64,000 bases of DNA, from assembly GCF_900129505.1 (NCBI RefSeq), contig NZ_LT670818.1, positions 620,001 through 684,000 of the forward strand. The letters run 5' to 3'. Origin of the DNA: Bradyrhizobium erythrophlei. Lineage in GTDB: Bacteria; Pseudomonadota; Alphaproteobacteria; Rhizobiales; Xanthobacteraceae. Shown piece after piece: positions 44,395 through 52,006 of this stretch. The notes below the pieces were generated by a model, which worked only from the letters and a program-made list of their open reading frames with translations, searched no databases and was not told where the DNA came from. The position numbers were made by a program, and so were the translations under genes. The number at the start of each line of letters is the position of its first letter. Position 1 is the first letter of the stretch.

Positions 44395-44441
44395 CGCTCA
44401 TAACGGTCTGGTTGCAGGTTCGAGTCCTGCCGGGCCCACCA
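44395..44441 (+). repeat. Second copy of the tRNA 3' end (att site)
   Basis: Identical over 47 bp to 41263-41309, starting inside the anticodon stem (CGCTCATAACGG) and running through the CCA end. The 5' half of the tRNA is absent, so this copy cannot make a tRNA. It is the distal attachment site of the cassette. Confidence 0.88.
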
Positions 44442-44509
44442 TCACTGGAATGCACATCACAAATTTCCTTGTGTCCGAACCCGACGCGGCGGCCGATAAG
44501 ACAGGGCTT

Positions 44510-44911
44510 CTACTCATTGCTCGTAGCGCCGGCCCTTTCGGCCATTTCCTCGCGCAGAGCTGCCCATTTCAGCAAAGCGTCGAGCGCCGGGCATAGAGCC
44601 TGACCCCACTCGGTCAATCCATATTCGACTTTCGGCGGCACCTGATGATGGACGATCCGCCGAACCATGCTGTCGTTTTCCATCTGGCGAAGCTGCTGGA
44701 TCAGCATCTTCTGGGAAATCGCCGGAATAGCCCGCTCCAGCTCCGAGAAGCGAAGGACCTTTCCGCCGAAGAGGTGGAAAAGGATGAGGAGCTTCCATCG
44801 CCCTTCGAGCACTTTGAACGCCTGCTCCACATCCAGCGCAGCGGTGACGGGCGTGTATTCCTTTCCCTTACTCTTGGGTGAGTACCTTACTTTTTTGTGC
44901 GTTCTTGCCAT
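44510..44911 (-). CDS. HxlR-family transcriptional regulator
   Basis: 133 residues, winged helix of the HxlR type: EQAFKVLEGRWKLLILFHLF, LRFSELERAIPAISQKMLIQ, and VEYGLTEWGQALCPALDALL. HxlR proteins often respond to aldehydes or quinones and control a neighbouring oxidoreductase. It is divergent from an NTF2-like gene and an SDR gene (44990-46098), which are its likely targets. Possible half-sites CTTAC (44886) and GTAAG (44915) flank its start. Positively charged N-terminal tail (THKKVRYSPKSKGK). Confidence 0.9.
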   Translation of the reverse strand: MARTHKKVRYSPKSKGKEYTPVTAALDVEQAFKVLEGRWKLLILFHLFGGKVLRFSELERAIPAISQKMLIQQLRQMENDSMVRRIVHHQVPPKVEYGLTEWGQALCPALDALLKWAALREEMAERAGATSNE

Positions 44912-44989
44912 TCGGTAAGTGTATCGCCATCATTAATTACAGGCAACCCCGACAATGGGAAACGGAGCCGATAACAGAAAGGAATCGCC

Positions 44990-45319
44990 ATGCCATTACC
45001 GCTGCCCAAACCAATCGAAGTCTTCATGTCATCCGAAAACACGCACGACACTGACGCGCTTGCAGAGTGCTTCGCGTCGGACGCCACGGTGCAGGACGAA
45101 GGCCAGACGGTGAAGGGCCTGAAAGCCATCAAGGCGTGGCGGTTAGAGACCGCAAAGAAATACCAGCACACGCTTGAGCCAGTCGCCGCATCCGCACGCG
45201 ACGGCAAGACCGTCGTCAGCACGAAGCTCACCGGGAACTTTCCCGGCAGCCCGGTCGCGCTCGACTTCGTGTTCACGCTGGAAGGCGGCAAGATCGCTGC
45301 GCTGGAGATAAAGTCATGA
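44990..45319 (+). CDS. SnoaL/NTF2-like protein
   Basis: 109 residues with the NTF2-like pattern [40 protein letters not shown] and [19 protein letters not shown]. No signal peptide, so cytoplasmic. The stop overlaps the SDR start by 4 bp (ATGA). The pair is probably an operon under the divergent HxlR regulator. Such proteins are often isomerases or stress-protein-like binders partnering an oxidoreductase. Confidence 0.85.
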   Translation: MPLPLPKPIEVFMSSENTHDTDALAECFASDATVQDEGQTVKGLKAIKAWRLETAKKYQHTLEPVAASARDGKTVVSTKLTGNFPGSPVALDFVFTLEGGKIAALEIKS

Positions 45320-46098
45320 GCGGCTATCTCGGACTTGAGGGCAAGCGCGCGCTCGTGACGGGCGGCACCAAAGGCGTCGGTCAGGCCGTGGTCGCGGCGC
45401 TGCGCGAGGCCGGCGCGACGGCTCTGACCACGGCCCGTTCGCAGCCTGAGAGGCCTTCCAACGCCGAGCACTTCGTCGTCGCCGATGTATCGACGGTGGA
45501 AGGATGCGCCGCCGTCGCGGATGCGGTTCGCGACCGTCTCGGCGGAATCGACATCGTCGTTCATGTCGTCGGCGGATCCGCCGCGCCGGCGGGCGGCTTC
45601 GCCGTGCTCGACGATACGGAATGGCACAAGGCGCTAGACCAGAACCTCTTCGGCGCTGTGCGCCTCGATCGCGCGCTCCTGCCGGCGATGATCGAGCAAG
45701 GCTCCGGCGTTGTCATACATGTCACTTCGATTCAGGATCGGATGCCTCTGCCCGAAGCCACCATTGCCTACGCCGCAGCGAAAGCGGCACTTTCGAACTA
45801 CAGCAAGGCACTGTCCAAGGAGGTGAGCCCCAAGGGCGTACGCGTCGTCCGCGTCTCACCCGGCTGGGTCGAAACCGAGGCAGCGGTTCGGTTGGCGACG
45901 CGACTGGCAGAACAGGCCGGTACGGATTATGAGGGTGGGAAGCAGATAATCATGAACGGACTCGGCGGAATACCACTCGGTCGTCCAGCCAAACCCGAAG
46001 AAGTCGCCGATCTCATCGCGTTTGTGGCATCGCCGCGCGCCGCCTCCATCACGGGGACAGAGTATGTCATCGACGGCGGGACCGTGCCGACCGCGTGA
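45316..46098 (+). CDS. Short-chain dehydrogenase/reductase
   Basis: 260 residues; classical SDR with the cofactor motif TGGTKGVG (TGxxxGxG), a catalytic Ser in VTSIQDR and the YAAAK (YxxxK) pair, and the C-terminal [15 protein letters not shown]. It reduces or oxidises an alcohol/carbonyl with NAD(P)H. Translationally coupled to the upstream NTF2-like gene. Regulation by the divergent HxlR protein is inferred. Confidence 0.93.
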   Translation: MSGYLGLEGKRALVTGGTKGVGQAVVAALREAGATALTTARSQPERPSNAEHFVVADVSTVEGCAAVADAVRDRLGGIDIVVHVVGGSAAPAGGFAVLDDTEWHKALDQNLFGAVRLDRALLPAMIEQGSGVVIHVTSIQDRMPLPEATIAYAAAKAALSNYSKALSKEVSPKGVRVVRVSPGWVETEAAVRLATRLAEQAGTDYEGGKQIIMNGLGGIPLGRPAKPEEVADLIAFVASPRAASITGTEYVIDGGTVPTA

Positions 46099-46352
46099 GG
46101 TTCTCCCCAACGGTAGCGCTTTCGGGCTTCTGAATTAAGCGGGAGAGCTTCGAAAACGCCATGGGAACAATGATTTGCCAGTGCCCAGTTTGATCCTGAT
46201 TGGTCCACCACGCTTCGCCCTTGCGGGCTACGCGTGGCGCAGCCGCGCGGAAACCGAAAGGGCGACGCGTGTCCGGCGTCGCTGCCGTGCCGCGAAAGAA
46301 GACGGACTGGAGTCGCCTGAAGCGAGCGATGGCCGCCCGACGAAAGACAGCG

Positions 46353-47393
46353 TCATCGCGGGCTCCCGTTCGCTTCGCCCCGGTGGCCGGCGCCGTATTC
46401 GGCGGAGAGGTCATTGCTGCCGGCTACATCCTCCCCCTTGAGGCAGCCCAGTCCAACGAGCGTGTCGCGCACTGCGACCTTGAGCGGCGTCCTCGGCAGC
46501 GCATCTCCGAGGAAGGCTTCGAGCCTGCTGCCGTCGAGCGATATCGACTCGCTCCAGAGGTAGCGCATCTCGGACATCTCCCGGAACAGCCGGACGAACG
46601 GCTGCAGGGCGACGATCGCGAACCAGGGCAGCGGCCACACGCGCGGATTCCGATTGCCGGCGGCCTTTGCGATAGCCGCGGGCATTTCGCCGGAAGCCAG
46701 TTGATGGCCGGCAAAATTGAAAGCCTCGAAATCGCCGAGCGCTTCCTCGCGGTCCATCAATAGCGCGATGGTTTCACCGACGTCCGGAAGATAGGCCCAG
46801 GCGTGGCTGCGGCCGCTGCGGGCAGGATTGACAATCCATTTGACGGCTGAGCCGGGCCGGACCATCACGGCCGCGAAGAAGCTGTTGCCGGTCGTCTTCG
46901 GTCCGAAGTAATCGCCCGCCCGCACGATCAGCGCCGCCACGCCGTCCTGCGCGGCAGCCTTGAGCTTCTTCTCCATCTCGACCCGGATCGCACCCTTGCG
47001 GGTTGACGGATGCTGCGGAGAATCCTCATGCAGCATCGGGAAGGCATCCGCGCCGAAATTGTAGATCGTGCCGGGCAGCACGATGCGGGCGCCGACCGCC
47101 TTGGCGGCGGCGATCGTGTTGTCGATCATCGGCAGCACTTGCGTGGCCCAGTTGCGGTAGCCCGGCGGGTTGGCGGCGTGAACGATCAGCGACGCGCCCT
47201 GCGCGGCGCGAAGGACGTCAGCCGCGTGCATGGCGTCGCCGGCAATCCATTCGATTGTCCCGTTGTCGGACTGGGGCCGACGGGTCAGGCCGCGCACGGT
47301 CCATCCATGCTGTGCGAGCGACGCTGCGGTTGCGCCTCCTATGCCGCCGGCGGCGCCGATAACGAGCGCGATCTTGCTGGTCGATTGGGACAT
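46353..47393 (-). CDS. NAD(P)-binding epimerase/NmrA-type oxidoreductase
   Basis: 346 residues from MSQSTSKIAL at 47393. The N-terminal Rossmann motif GAAGGIGGATAASL is clear, followed by RGLTRRPQSDNG and a late FNFAGHQLASGEMPAA typical of extended SDRs or atypical epimerases. Substrate unknown. It is divergent from the LysR gene at 47490, which is its likely regulator. The C-terminal 20 residues (ENDING GEANGSPR) may be extended beyond the conserved fold. The frame is open further upstream to 47699 but that part lies within the LysR gene. Confidence 0.85.
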   Translation of the reverse strand: MSQSTSKIALVIGAAGGIGGATAASLAQHGWTVRGLTRRPQSDNGTIEWIAGDAMHAADVLRAAQGASLIVHAANPPGYRNWATQVLPMIDNTIAAAKAVGARIVLPGTIYNFGADAFPMLHEDSPQHPSTRKGAIRVEMEKKLKAAAQDGVAALIVRAGDYFGPKTTGNSFFAAVMVRPGSAVKWIVNPARSGRSHAWAYLPDVGETIALLMDREEALGDFEAFNFAGHQLASGEMPAAIAKAAGNRNPRVWPLPWFAIVALQPFVRLFREMSEMRYLWSESISLDGSRLEAFLGDALPRTPLKVAVRDTLVGLGCLKGEDVAGSNDLSAEYGAGHRGEANGSPR

Positions 47394-47477
47394 CTGGTTT
47401 CTCCGTTTGCTGTCTGCTGGTGCCAACCATGTCCTTCCGGAAGTCATACGAAAATTGCATATTATTCTGGAATTGAT

Positions 47478-47491
47478 ATACATATTTGTAT
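47478..47491. promoter_or_regulatory. LysR-type palindrome overlapping the lysR start
   Basis: ATACATATTTGTAT has arms ATACA/TGTAT around TATT and fits the T-N11-A pattern of LysR-type sites. It lies between the divergent oxidoreductase gene and the lysR gene and overlaps the ATG of the latter (47490). It is a good candidate for autorepression. Confidence 0.5.
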
Positions 47492-48386
47492 GATCGAACC
47501 TGACTGGAGCCATTACCGCGCTTTTCTCGCCGTCTTGCGCGACGGGACGCTTTCCGGGGCGGCCCGCAATCTGGGCCTCACCCAGCCGACGCTGGGCCGG
47601 CAGATCGCCGAGCTCGAGCGCCAGTTGGGGACGGCACTGTTCATCCGGTCGCAGCGGGGCCTGATGCCGACCGACGCCGCACGGGACATCGCCCCGCATG
47701 CGCAGGCGATGGCAGCCGCCGCCGGCTCGATGATGCGGGCCGCTTCCGGAGGAACAAGCGACGCCGCAGGCGTCGTGCGCATCACTGCCAGCGAGACCAT
47801 CGGCGCCGAAGTCCTGCCGCCACTGCTTGCGGAATTCCGCCGGGCCAATCCCGGCGTAACGATCGAACTGGTGCTGTCCAACCGCGTGGAAGACCTGCTT
47901 CGCGGCGAGGCCGATATCGCCGTTCGCATGGTGCGTCCGACGCAGCAGGCGCTGGTGGCGCGACAGATCGGCGAGGTTCGCCTCGGACTATACGCGCACC
48001 GAGCCTATCTGAAGCATTCGCCGGCGCCGAAGTCGCTGGCGGCGCTGGCGAGCGACCATGCCTTGATCGGCTTCGACCAGGCGACGCCGTTTCTGCGGGA
48101 AATGCTGAGCCGCCTGCCCATCACGCTCAACGATTTCGCGCTGAGGACCGACAGCGACCTGGCGCACCTGGCCGCGGTGCGCGCCGGATTCGGGATCGGA
48201 TTTGTCCAGCATGGCATCGCCCGCCGCGACCGAAATCTCGTCGCAATCCTGCCGAACGAGATCAGCTTGCCCATGGACATGTGGCTGGTGCTCCACGAGG
48301 ACCTGCGCGCAAGCCGGCGTCTGCGCCTGATGATGGAGCATCTGGCCACGGGCCTCGGGGAATACGTCGCAGCGACCAACCACTGA
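47490..48386 (+). CDS. LysR-family transcriptional regulator
   Basis: 298 residues from ATG 47490: winged HTH at 1-60 (FLAVLRDGTLSGAARNLGLT, QPTLGRQIAELERQLG) and a LysR effector domain (ITASETIGAEVLPPLLAEFR, HRAYLKHSP, AAVRAGFGIGFVQHGIARRD). Likely regulator of the divergent oxidoreductase at 46353-47393. A longer frame to 47010 overlaps that gene and is rejected. Normal family length. Confidence 0.93.
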   Translation: MIEPDWSHYRAFLAVLRDGTLSGAARNLGLTQPTLGRQIAELERQLGTALFIRSQRGLMPTDAARDIAPHAQAMAAAAGSMMRAASGGTSDAAGVVRITASETIGAEVLPPLLAEFRRANPGVTIELVLSNRVEDLLRGEADIAVRMVRPTQQALVARQIGEVRLGLYAHRAYLKHSPAPKSLAALASDHALIGFDQATPFLREMLSRLPITLNDFALRTDSDLAHLAAVRAGFGIGFVQHGIARRDRNLVAILPNEISLPMDMWLVLHEDLRASRRLRLMMEHLATGLGEYVAATNH

Positions 48387-48539
48387 TCGGCGCGCCACAG
48401 GCGGTACATCCGATTCCGCTCGCGCGTGCACAGGGCAGCGGAACCGGTGAAAAACCGGAAAGCAGGCCATCTGCTTCGCCCTTGCAGGTTACGATGGCTG
48501 CCAGCGGAAAATCGCGTGACCTGCCGAAGCTGGACTAAC

Positions 48540-48863
48540 TCAGTCCGCGATGGGAATCAGGATCGCTTCAAATGCCATGCTTGGTGCTTGCCGTGTTGCT
48601 CCACGACACGACGCCACCGTGGGTGTGGATTTCCCCGTGACCGAAAGATCGACGTTGTCGATTCCGAATACCGATAATTGCCCCGGCGTATGTCGCCTGG
48701 TTGTGATCTCGGCGGTGAAAGCATCCCCGTCCTGAGCGTATGACCCTGTGTAGGCGAGAACCGTGTCGCTGCCGTTGATCGCCCCATCCTTGAGCATGAC
48801 GACGCCGGTTCCCTCGCCCAAGGGGGTTCTGAACCACACGGAGTATTTGCCGTTTGCGAGCAT
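48540..48863 (-). CDS. GrlR-like regulatory protein
   Basis: 107 residues. The pattern NGKYSVWFRTPLGEGTGVVM, DGAINGSDTVLAYTGSY and SVTGKSTPTVASCRGAT matches the GrlR family, named for the negative regulator of the LEE type III secretion system. Bradyrhizobium genomes carry several such proteins without a LEE. There is no T3SS gene in the window. The fold is a small lipocalin-like barrel. The ATG at 48863 is the only good start. The gene stands alone between lysR (+) and the deacetylase (-). Confidence 0.7.
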   Translation of the reverse strand: MLANGKYSVWFRTPLGEGTGVVMLKDGAINGSDTVLAYTGSYAQDGDAFTAEITTRRHTPGQLSVFGIDNVDLSVTGKSTPTVASCRGATRQAPSMAFEAILIPIAD

Positions 48864-49067
48864 CGATCAGCTCCTCACCGCGAAGACCTACCCGCCCAAT
48901 GTGTAAACACAGATACCTGCTTTTCAGAAATTGACCGGAATAGTTACGAGGCGGTTAACTCATCGAGGGGATCACCGGCGCCGCCGTGCCGGGATATTTG
49001 CGTGACGGATTGAACACCGACACACCGATTTGACCGGATGATCGCGCTGGCACGATCATCTTCGCTG

Positions 49068-50093
49068 TCATCGCGCCTGTTCGAATCCCGCCAGTGTTGC
49101 CGTGAGATTCGCGCCGAGAATGTCCGACAAATATCCGCCCTCCTGCACCAACACCGTCGGCAGTCCCAGGCGCGCGATCGCCTGGCCGATGCGGCGGAAT
49201 CCGTCCGTGGTCACCGCCAGGCCCGCCAACGGATCATGCTCCGACGCATCGAGCCCAAGCGCGACCACCAGCGCGCCCGGCGCGAAAGCCTCGATCATCC
49301 CTTTCGCTGCGCCGAACGCCTGCAGGTAGCCATCATCGCCGGTGCCGATCGGCAAGGGGATATTGAGATTGGCGCCGAGGCCTGCGCCTGCGCCGCGCTC
49401 ATGGGCATAGCCCCAAACGAAGGGATAGAACGAGGCCGGATCGGCATGGATCGAAACCGTCAGGACATCGCCCCGCTCGTAGAAAATACCCTGCGTGCCG
49501 TTGCCGTGGTGCACGTCGACATCGAGGATCGCCACCCGCTCATGCCTGAGCCGCAGATGCGCCGCCGCGACCGCGCTGTTGTTGAGGAAGCAAAACCCAC
49601 CTGCCAAGTCACGATAGGCGTGGTGGCCCGGAGGACGACAGAGCGCGTAGGCCGCGTCTTCGCCGTCCAGGACCAGTTGCGCCGCGGTCGCTGCCACGTC
49701 CGTCGCGGCACAGGCCGCGGCCCAGGTGCCGGGCCCGATCGGACAGGCCGTGTCGACGGTATGCCAGCCGAGACGGCCCACGATGTGCGCAGGGTAAGTC
49801 CCGGCGTTGCGGACCGGGTGCATGTTGGCGATCATTTCCGCGCCCGCATCGCCGAGCGCCGACCAGGCGTCCCACGCCTCCGCAAGAAAGCCGAGATATT
49901 CGGCGCTGTGCACTCTGGCACGCGGCCCCTGTCCGAACACGGTCGGTTCAATCAGTTGATGCTTGCCCGCTTTCAGTCCCGCCAGCAGCCGGTCCGCGCG
50001 CTCCGGCTGCTCGGTGGTGCGCCTCACAACGCCGCGAACCAGGAAGAATTGCGGATCGTGGCTGCGATGCAGTTCGGTATGGACAGCTTTCAC
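49068..50093 (-). CDS. Histone-deacetylase-family / acetylpolyamine amidohydrolase-type hydrolase
   Basis: About 341 residues from GTG at 50093 (frame open to 50273). Zinc and catalytic residues are in place: the His pair in RPPGHHAY, the DVDVHHGNGTQGIF motif with Asp and His ligands, and LDASEHDPLAG with the third ligand. The early EQPERADRLLAGL segment and length fit acetylpolyamine amidohydrolases and class II bacterial HDAC-like enzymes. It would deacetylate polyamines or another amide in the cytoplasm. No clear operon partner. Confidence 0.92.
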   Translation of the reverse strand: MKAVHTELHRSHDPQFFLVRGVVRRTTEQPERADRLLAGLKAGKHQLIEPTVFGQGPRARVHSAEYLGFLAEAWDAWSALGDAGAEMIANMHPVRNAGTYPAHIVGRLGWHTVDTACPIGPGTWAAACAATDVAATAAQLVLDGEDAAYALCRPPGHHAYRDLAGGFCFLNNSAVAAAHLRLRHERVAILDVDVHHGNGTQGIFYERGDVLTVSIHADPASFYPFVWGYAHERGAGAGLGANLNIPLPIGTGDDGYLQAFGAAKGMIEAFAPGALVVALGLDASEHDPLAGLAVTTDGFRRIGQAIARLGLPTVLVQEGGYLSDILGANLTATLAGFEQAR

Positions 50094-50279
50094 GCAACGG
50101 CTCCCGACGACTTGAAAAAACGAGTTGTTCTTGCAGCGAAGATAGCCCAATCGGGTCGTTCTCAAAGCGATAATCGAATTGCCCCAAACCCACTTCTCGG
50201 CTGGATCAACCAAATATTCCGCGCGTCGGCGGTTGAATTTTGCTCGGCCGTTCGAAACGCGAATTGACTCCATTATTTG

Positions 50280-50305
50280 TAGTATGTACTATAATAAATG
50301 TAGTA
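50280..50305. promoter_or_regulatory. TAGTA-type operator upstream of membrane protein / HxlR operon
   Basis: TAGTATGTACTA (50280-50291) is a 5-2-5 inverted repeat, followed by a further TAGTA half-site at 50301. It lies about 60 bp before the membrane-protein ATG at 50364. The downstream HxlR-family gene makes it a candidate autoregulatory site. Confidence 0.55.
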
Positions 50306-50363
50306 AGAACTCATCGTACGAGGCTTGCGCCGCGGCGCGAGCCGTCGAAGGGAGCCGACACCG

Positions 50364-50795
50364 ATGACGATTGCATCCGAAAGGTACCCGGCAGGTGCCC
50401 GCGGCTTTTGGCTGGGCATGGCCGCCTATCTCGTCCCCACGTTTCCGATCGCGTTTGTCTGGCATCTCGTTCTGTTCGAGCAGAACTATCAGGCGTTGCA
50501 TATCTACCGCGCCGACCCGATCATCCCGCTCGGGCTGGCTTCCATGCTGATCCAGGCGACGGTCTTTTCGTGGGTGTTTCCCCGCGTGTTTGCCTTGCAT
50601 CGCGGAACGATCCTGAGAAACGGCCTGCTCTACGGGCTTGGTGCCGGCCTGTTGTCATGGTCGTTTACAACGCTGGCGGTGGCGGCCAAGCATCCGATGG
50701 CCTCGATTCCGGATTTTGTTGTGCTCGAAACCGCGTTTACGGCCGTGCAGTTCCTGATCGTGGGGCCCTTGATCGCACTTGCGCACAGAAGTTGA
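50364..50795 (+). CDS. Four-helix membrane protein, hypothetical
   Basis: 143 residues from the ATG at 50364 with four hydrophobic helices (GFWLGMAAYLVPTFPIAFVW; LGLASMLIQATVFSWVF; GLLYGLGAGLLSWSFTTLA; AFTAVQFLIVGPLIALA). No domain is named with certainty; it resembles the DUF1761-like small membrane proteins often found next to HxlR regulators. It ends 31 bp before the HxlR gene and probably forms an operon with it and the YCII-like gene after that. Confidence 0.75.
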   Translation: MTIASERYPAGARGFWLGMAAYLVPTFPIAFVWHLVLFEQNYQALHIYRADPIIPLGLASMLIQATVFSWVFPRVFALHRGTILRNGLLYGLGAGLLSWSFTTLAVAAKHPMASIPDFVVLETAFTAVQFLIVGPLIALAHRS

Positions 50796-50826
50796 CGCGA
50801 ATGACTGACGAAACGAATTTTGCGGG

Positions 50827-51507
50827 ATGAGCAACCTTCATTACCCGCAGTTTTGCGCGCTTGCGCGCGCCGCTGAATTGATCGGCGAACGCTGGACGCT
50901 GCTGATCATCAGGGAGCTGCTGCTGGGAGCGAAGCGGTTCGGCGACCTTCTGGACCATCTTGACGGCGTGAGCCCGACGCTGCTGACCGCGCGTCTCAAC
51001 GCTTTGGTCGACAGCAACCTGGTTCGCCGGGTCACATTGCCAAGACAGGCGAATGCACAGCTTTATGAACTGACCGACATCGGCCGGGAGATCGAGCCCG
51101 CGATCCGGGAATTGATCCGCTGGGGCGGCCGCTTCCTGTTTCCTCCGGTTCCCGGAGATACGTTCGAGCCGGATTGGGTCATGCTTGGCCTCGATGCCAT
51201 CGCCAGGCGCACCCCCGTTCCCGACATCGCGATCGGTCTGGTGGTGAGGCATGACAGGAAATCCGCGGCCTTTACGATTGCAGGCGGCCAGAATGGCACG
51301 ACAATCCGCAAGGGCGGCACCGATTGCAAGGGGTCGCTGCAAGCGCCGTTCGACGCGGTGCTTCAGATCATCGGGATGAGCATCTCGCTCGAGGCCGCGG
51401 TGGCGTCAAAACGCGCCAGGGTCAGCGGATCGGCCGCGCTGGTTCGCAAGCTGCCGCAACTATTCGACCTGGCTGAACGCCGGCGTGGGGCGACGACGGC
51501 GATGTAG
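50827..51507 (+). CDS. HxlR-family regulator with SCP2-like C-terminal domain
   Basis: 226 residues. Residues 1-100 are a winged helix (AAELIGERWTLLIIRELLLG, RFGDLLDHLDGVSPTLLTAR, YELTDIGREIEPAIRELIRW). The C-terminal half (DRKSAAFTIAGGQNGTTIRK, APFDAVLQIIGM) looks like a sterol-carrier-type ligand pocket, seen in a subset of HxlR proteins. So it may sense a hydrophobic molecule. It probably acts at the TAGTA palindrome (50280) upstream of its operon. Confidence 0.88.
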   Translation: MSNLHYPQFCALARAAELIGERWTLLIIRELLLGAKRFGDLLDHLDGVSPTLLTARLNALVDSNLVRRVTLPRQANAQLYELTDIGREIEPAIRELIRWGGRFLFPPVPGDTFEPDWVMLGLDAIARRTPVPDIAIGLVVRHDRKSAAFTIAGGQNGTTIRKGGTDCKGSLQAPFDAVLQIIGMSISLEAAVASKRARVSGSAALVRKLPQLFDLAERRRGATTAM

Positions 51508-51574
51508 CCGGGAAGCGCGTCGTGACCATCAAGTGAACCGCGGGTCATGCTTCAGCCCGCAACAGGAGGGAGCC

Positions 51575-51865
51575 GTGAAAAAATTTGTTTTGCTGCATTG
51601 CGGATTCGAGAAGCCGACGCCTGAAATCATGACGGCCTGGGGCAAGTGGTTCGAGTCCATGAAAGACAACATCCTCGACATGGGTGGACACTTCAGCGGC
51701 GGCCGCGAAATCTCCAAAGCTGGGATCAGGGATTTGCCGCTGGGACAGGAATCGATCACCGGCTTTACGGTTGTGAGCGCCGATAGCCTCGAGGATGCCG
51801 AACGGATGGCACGCAGCAATCCATACATATCGAGCATCAGGGTCTATGAAATGATGTCGAAATAG
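51575..51865 (+). CDS. YCII-domain-like protein
   Basis: 96 residues starting GTG at 51575 with a GGAGGG site 4 bp upstream. The fold suggested by KKFVLLHCGFEKPTPEIM at the start and GFTVVSADSLEDAERMARSN at the end is a ferredoxin-like YCII domain. The usual His-Asp dyad is not obvious here. Small YCII proteins are often dyad-type oxidases or sigma-factor partners. It follows the HxlR gene by 67 bp. Confidence 0.75.
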   Translation: MKKFVLLHCGFEKPTPEIMTAWGKWFESMKDNILDMGGHFSGGREISKAGIRDLPLGQESITGFTVVSADSLEDAERMARSNPYISSIRVYEMMSK

Positions 51866-52006
51866 GTCCGCAGAAGCAACGGGTCCGGCTGTCTGTATCG
51901 CCGGCGATGTGCCATTGTTTTGCCCCGGCGCCAACCCGGCCGGTCGGATGCGCGAGCTCCGCCCGCCGTGTTGGACTCCGGACTGGATAACGACAAAGGC
52001 AACACC

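Larger units (their letters stand above)
41263..44441. mobile_element. tRNA-bounded 3.1 kb cassette (island remnant, no integrase)
   Basis: Bounded by identical 47 bp copies of the tRNA 3' end (41263-41309 and 44395-44441), the usual footprint of tyrosine-recombinase integration at a tRNA. Inside are an AsnC-family remnant, an exported NTF2-like protein with lower GC than the genome average, and an MFS transporter. No integrase or excisionase gene is seen. So it is either a decayed genomic island or a cassette mobilised in trans. The stretches 41310-41499, 41668-41882 and 42339-42515 hold no recognised gene. Confidence 0.75.

Noticed and set aside
44210..44455. Minus-strand ORF of 81 codons crossing the second tRNA copy
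   Set aside because: Overlaps the att repeat; the codons are simply the tRNA fragment read backwards, as seen in many spurious annotations at tRNA ends.
49038..50267. Plus-strand frame of about 400 codons
   Set aside because: Antisense shadow of the deacetylase gene.
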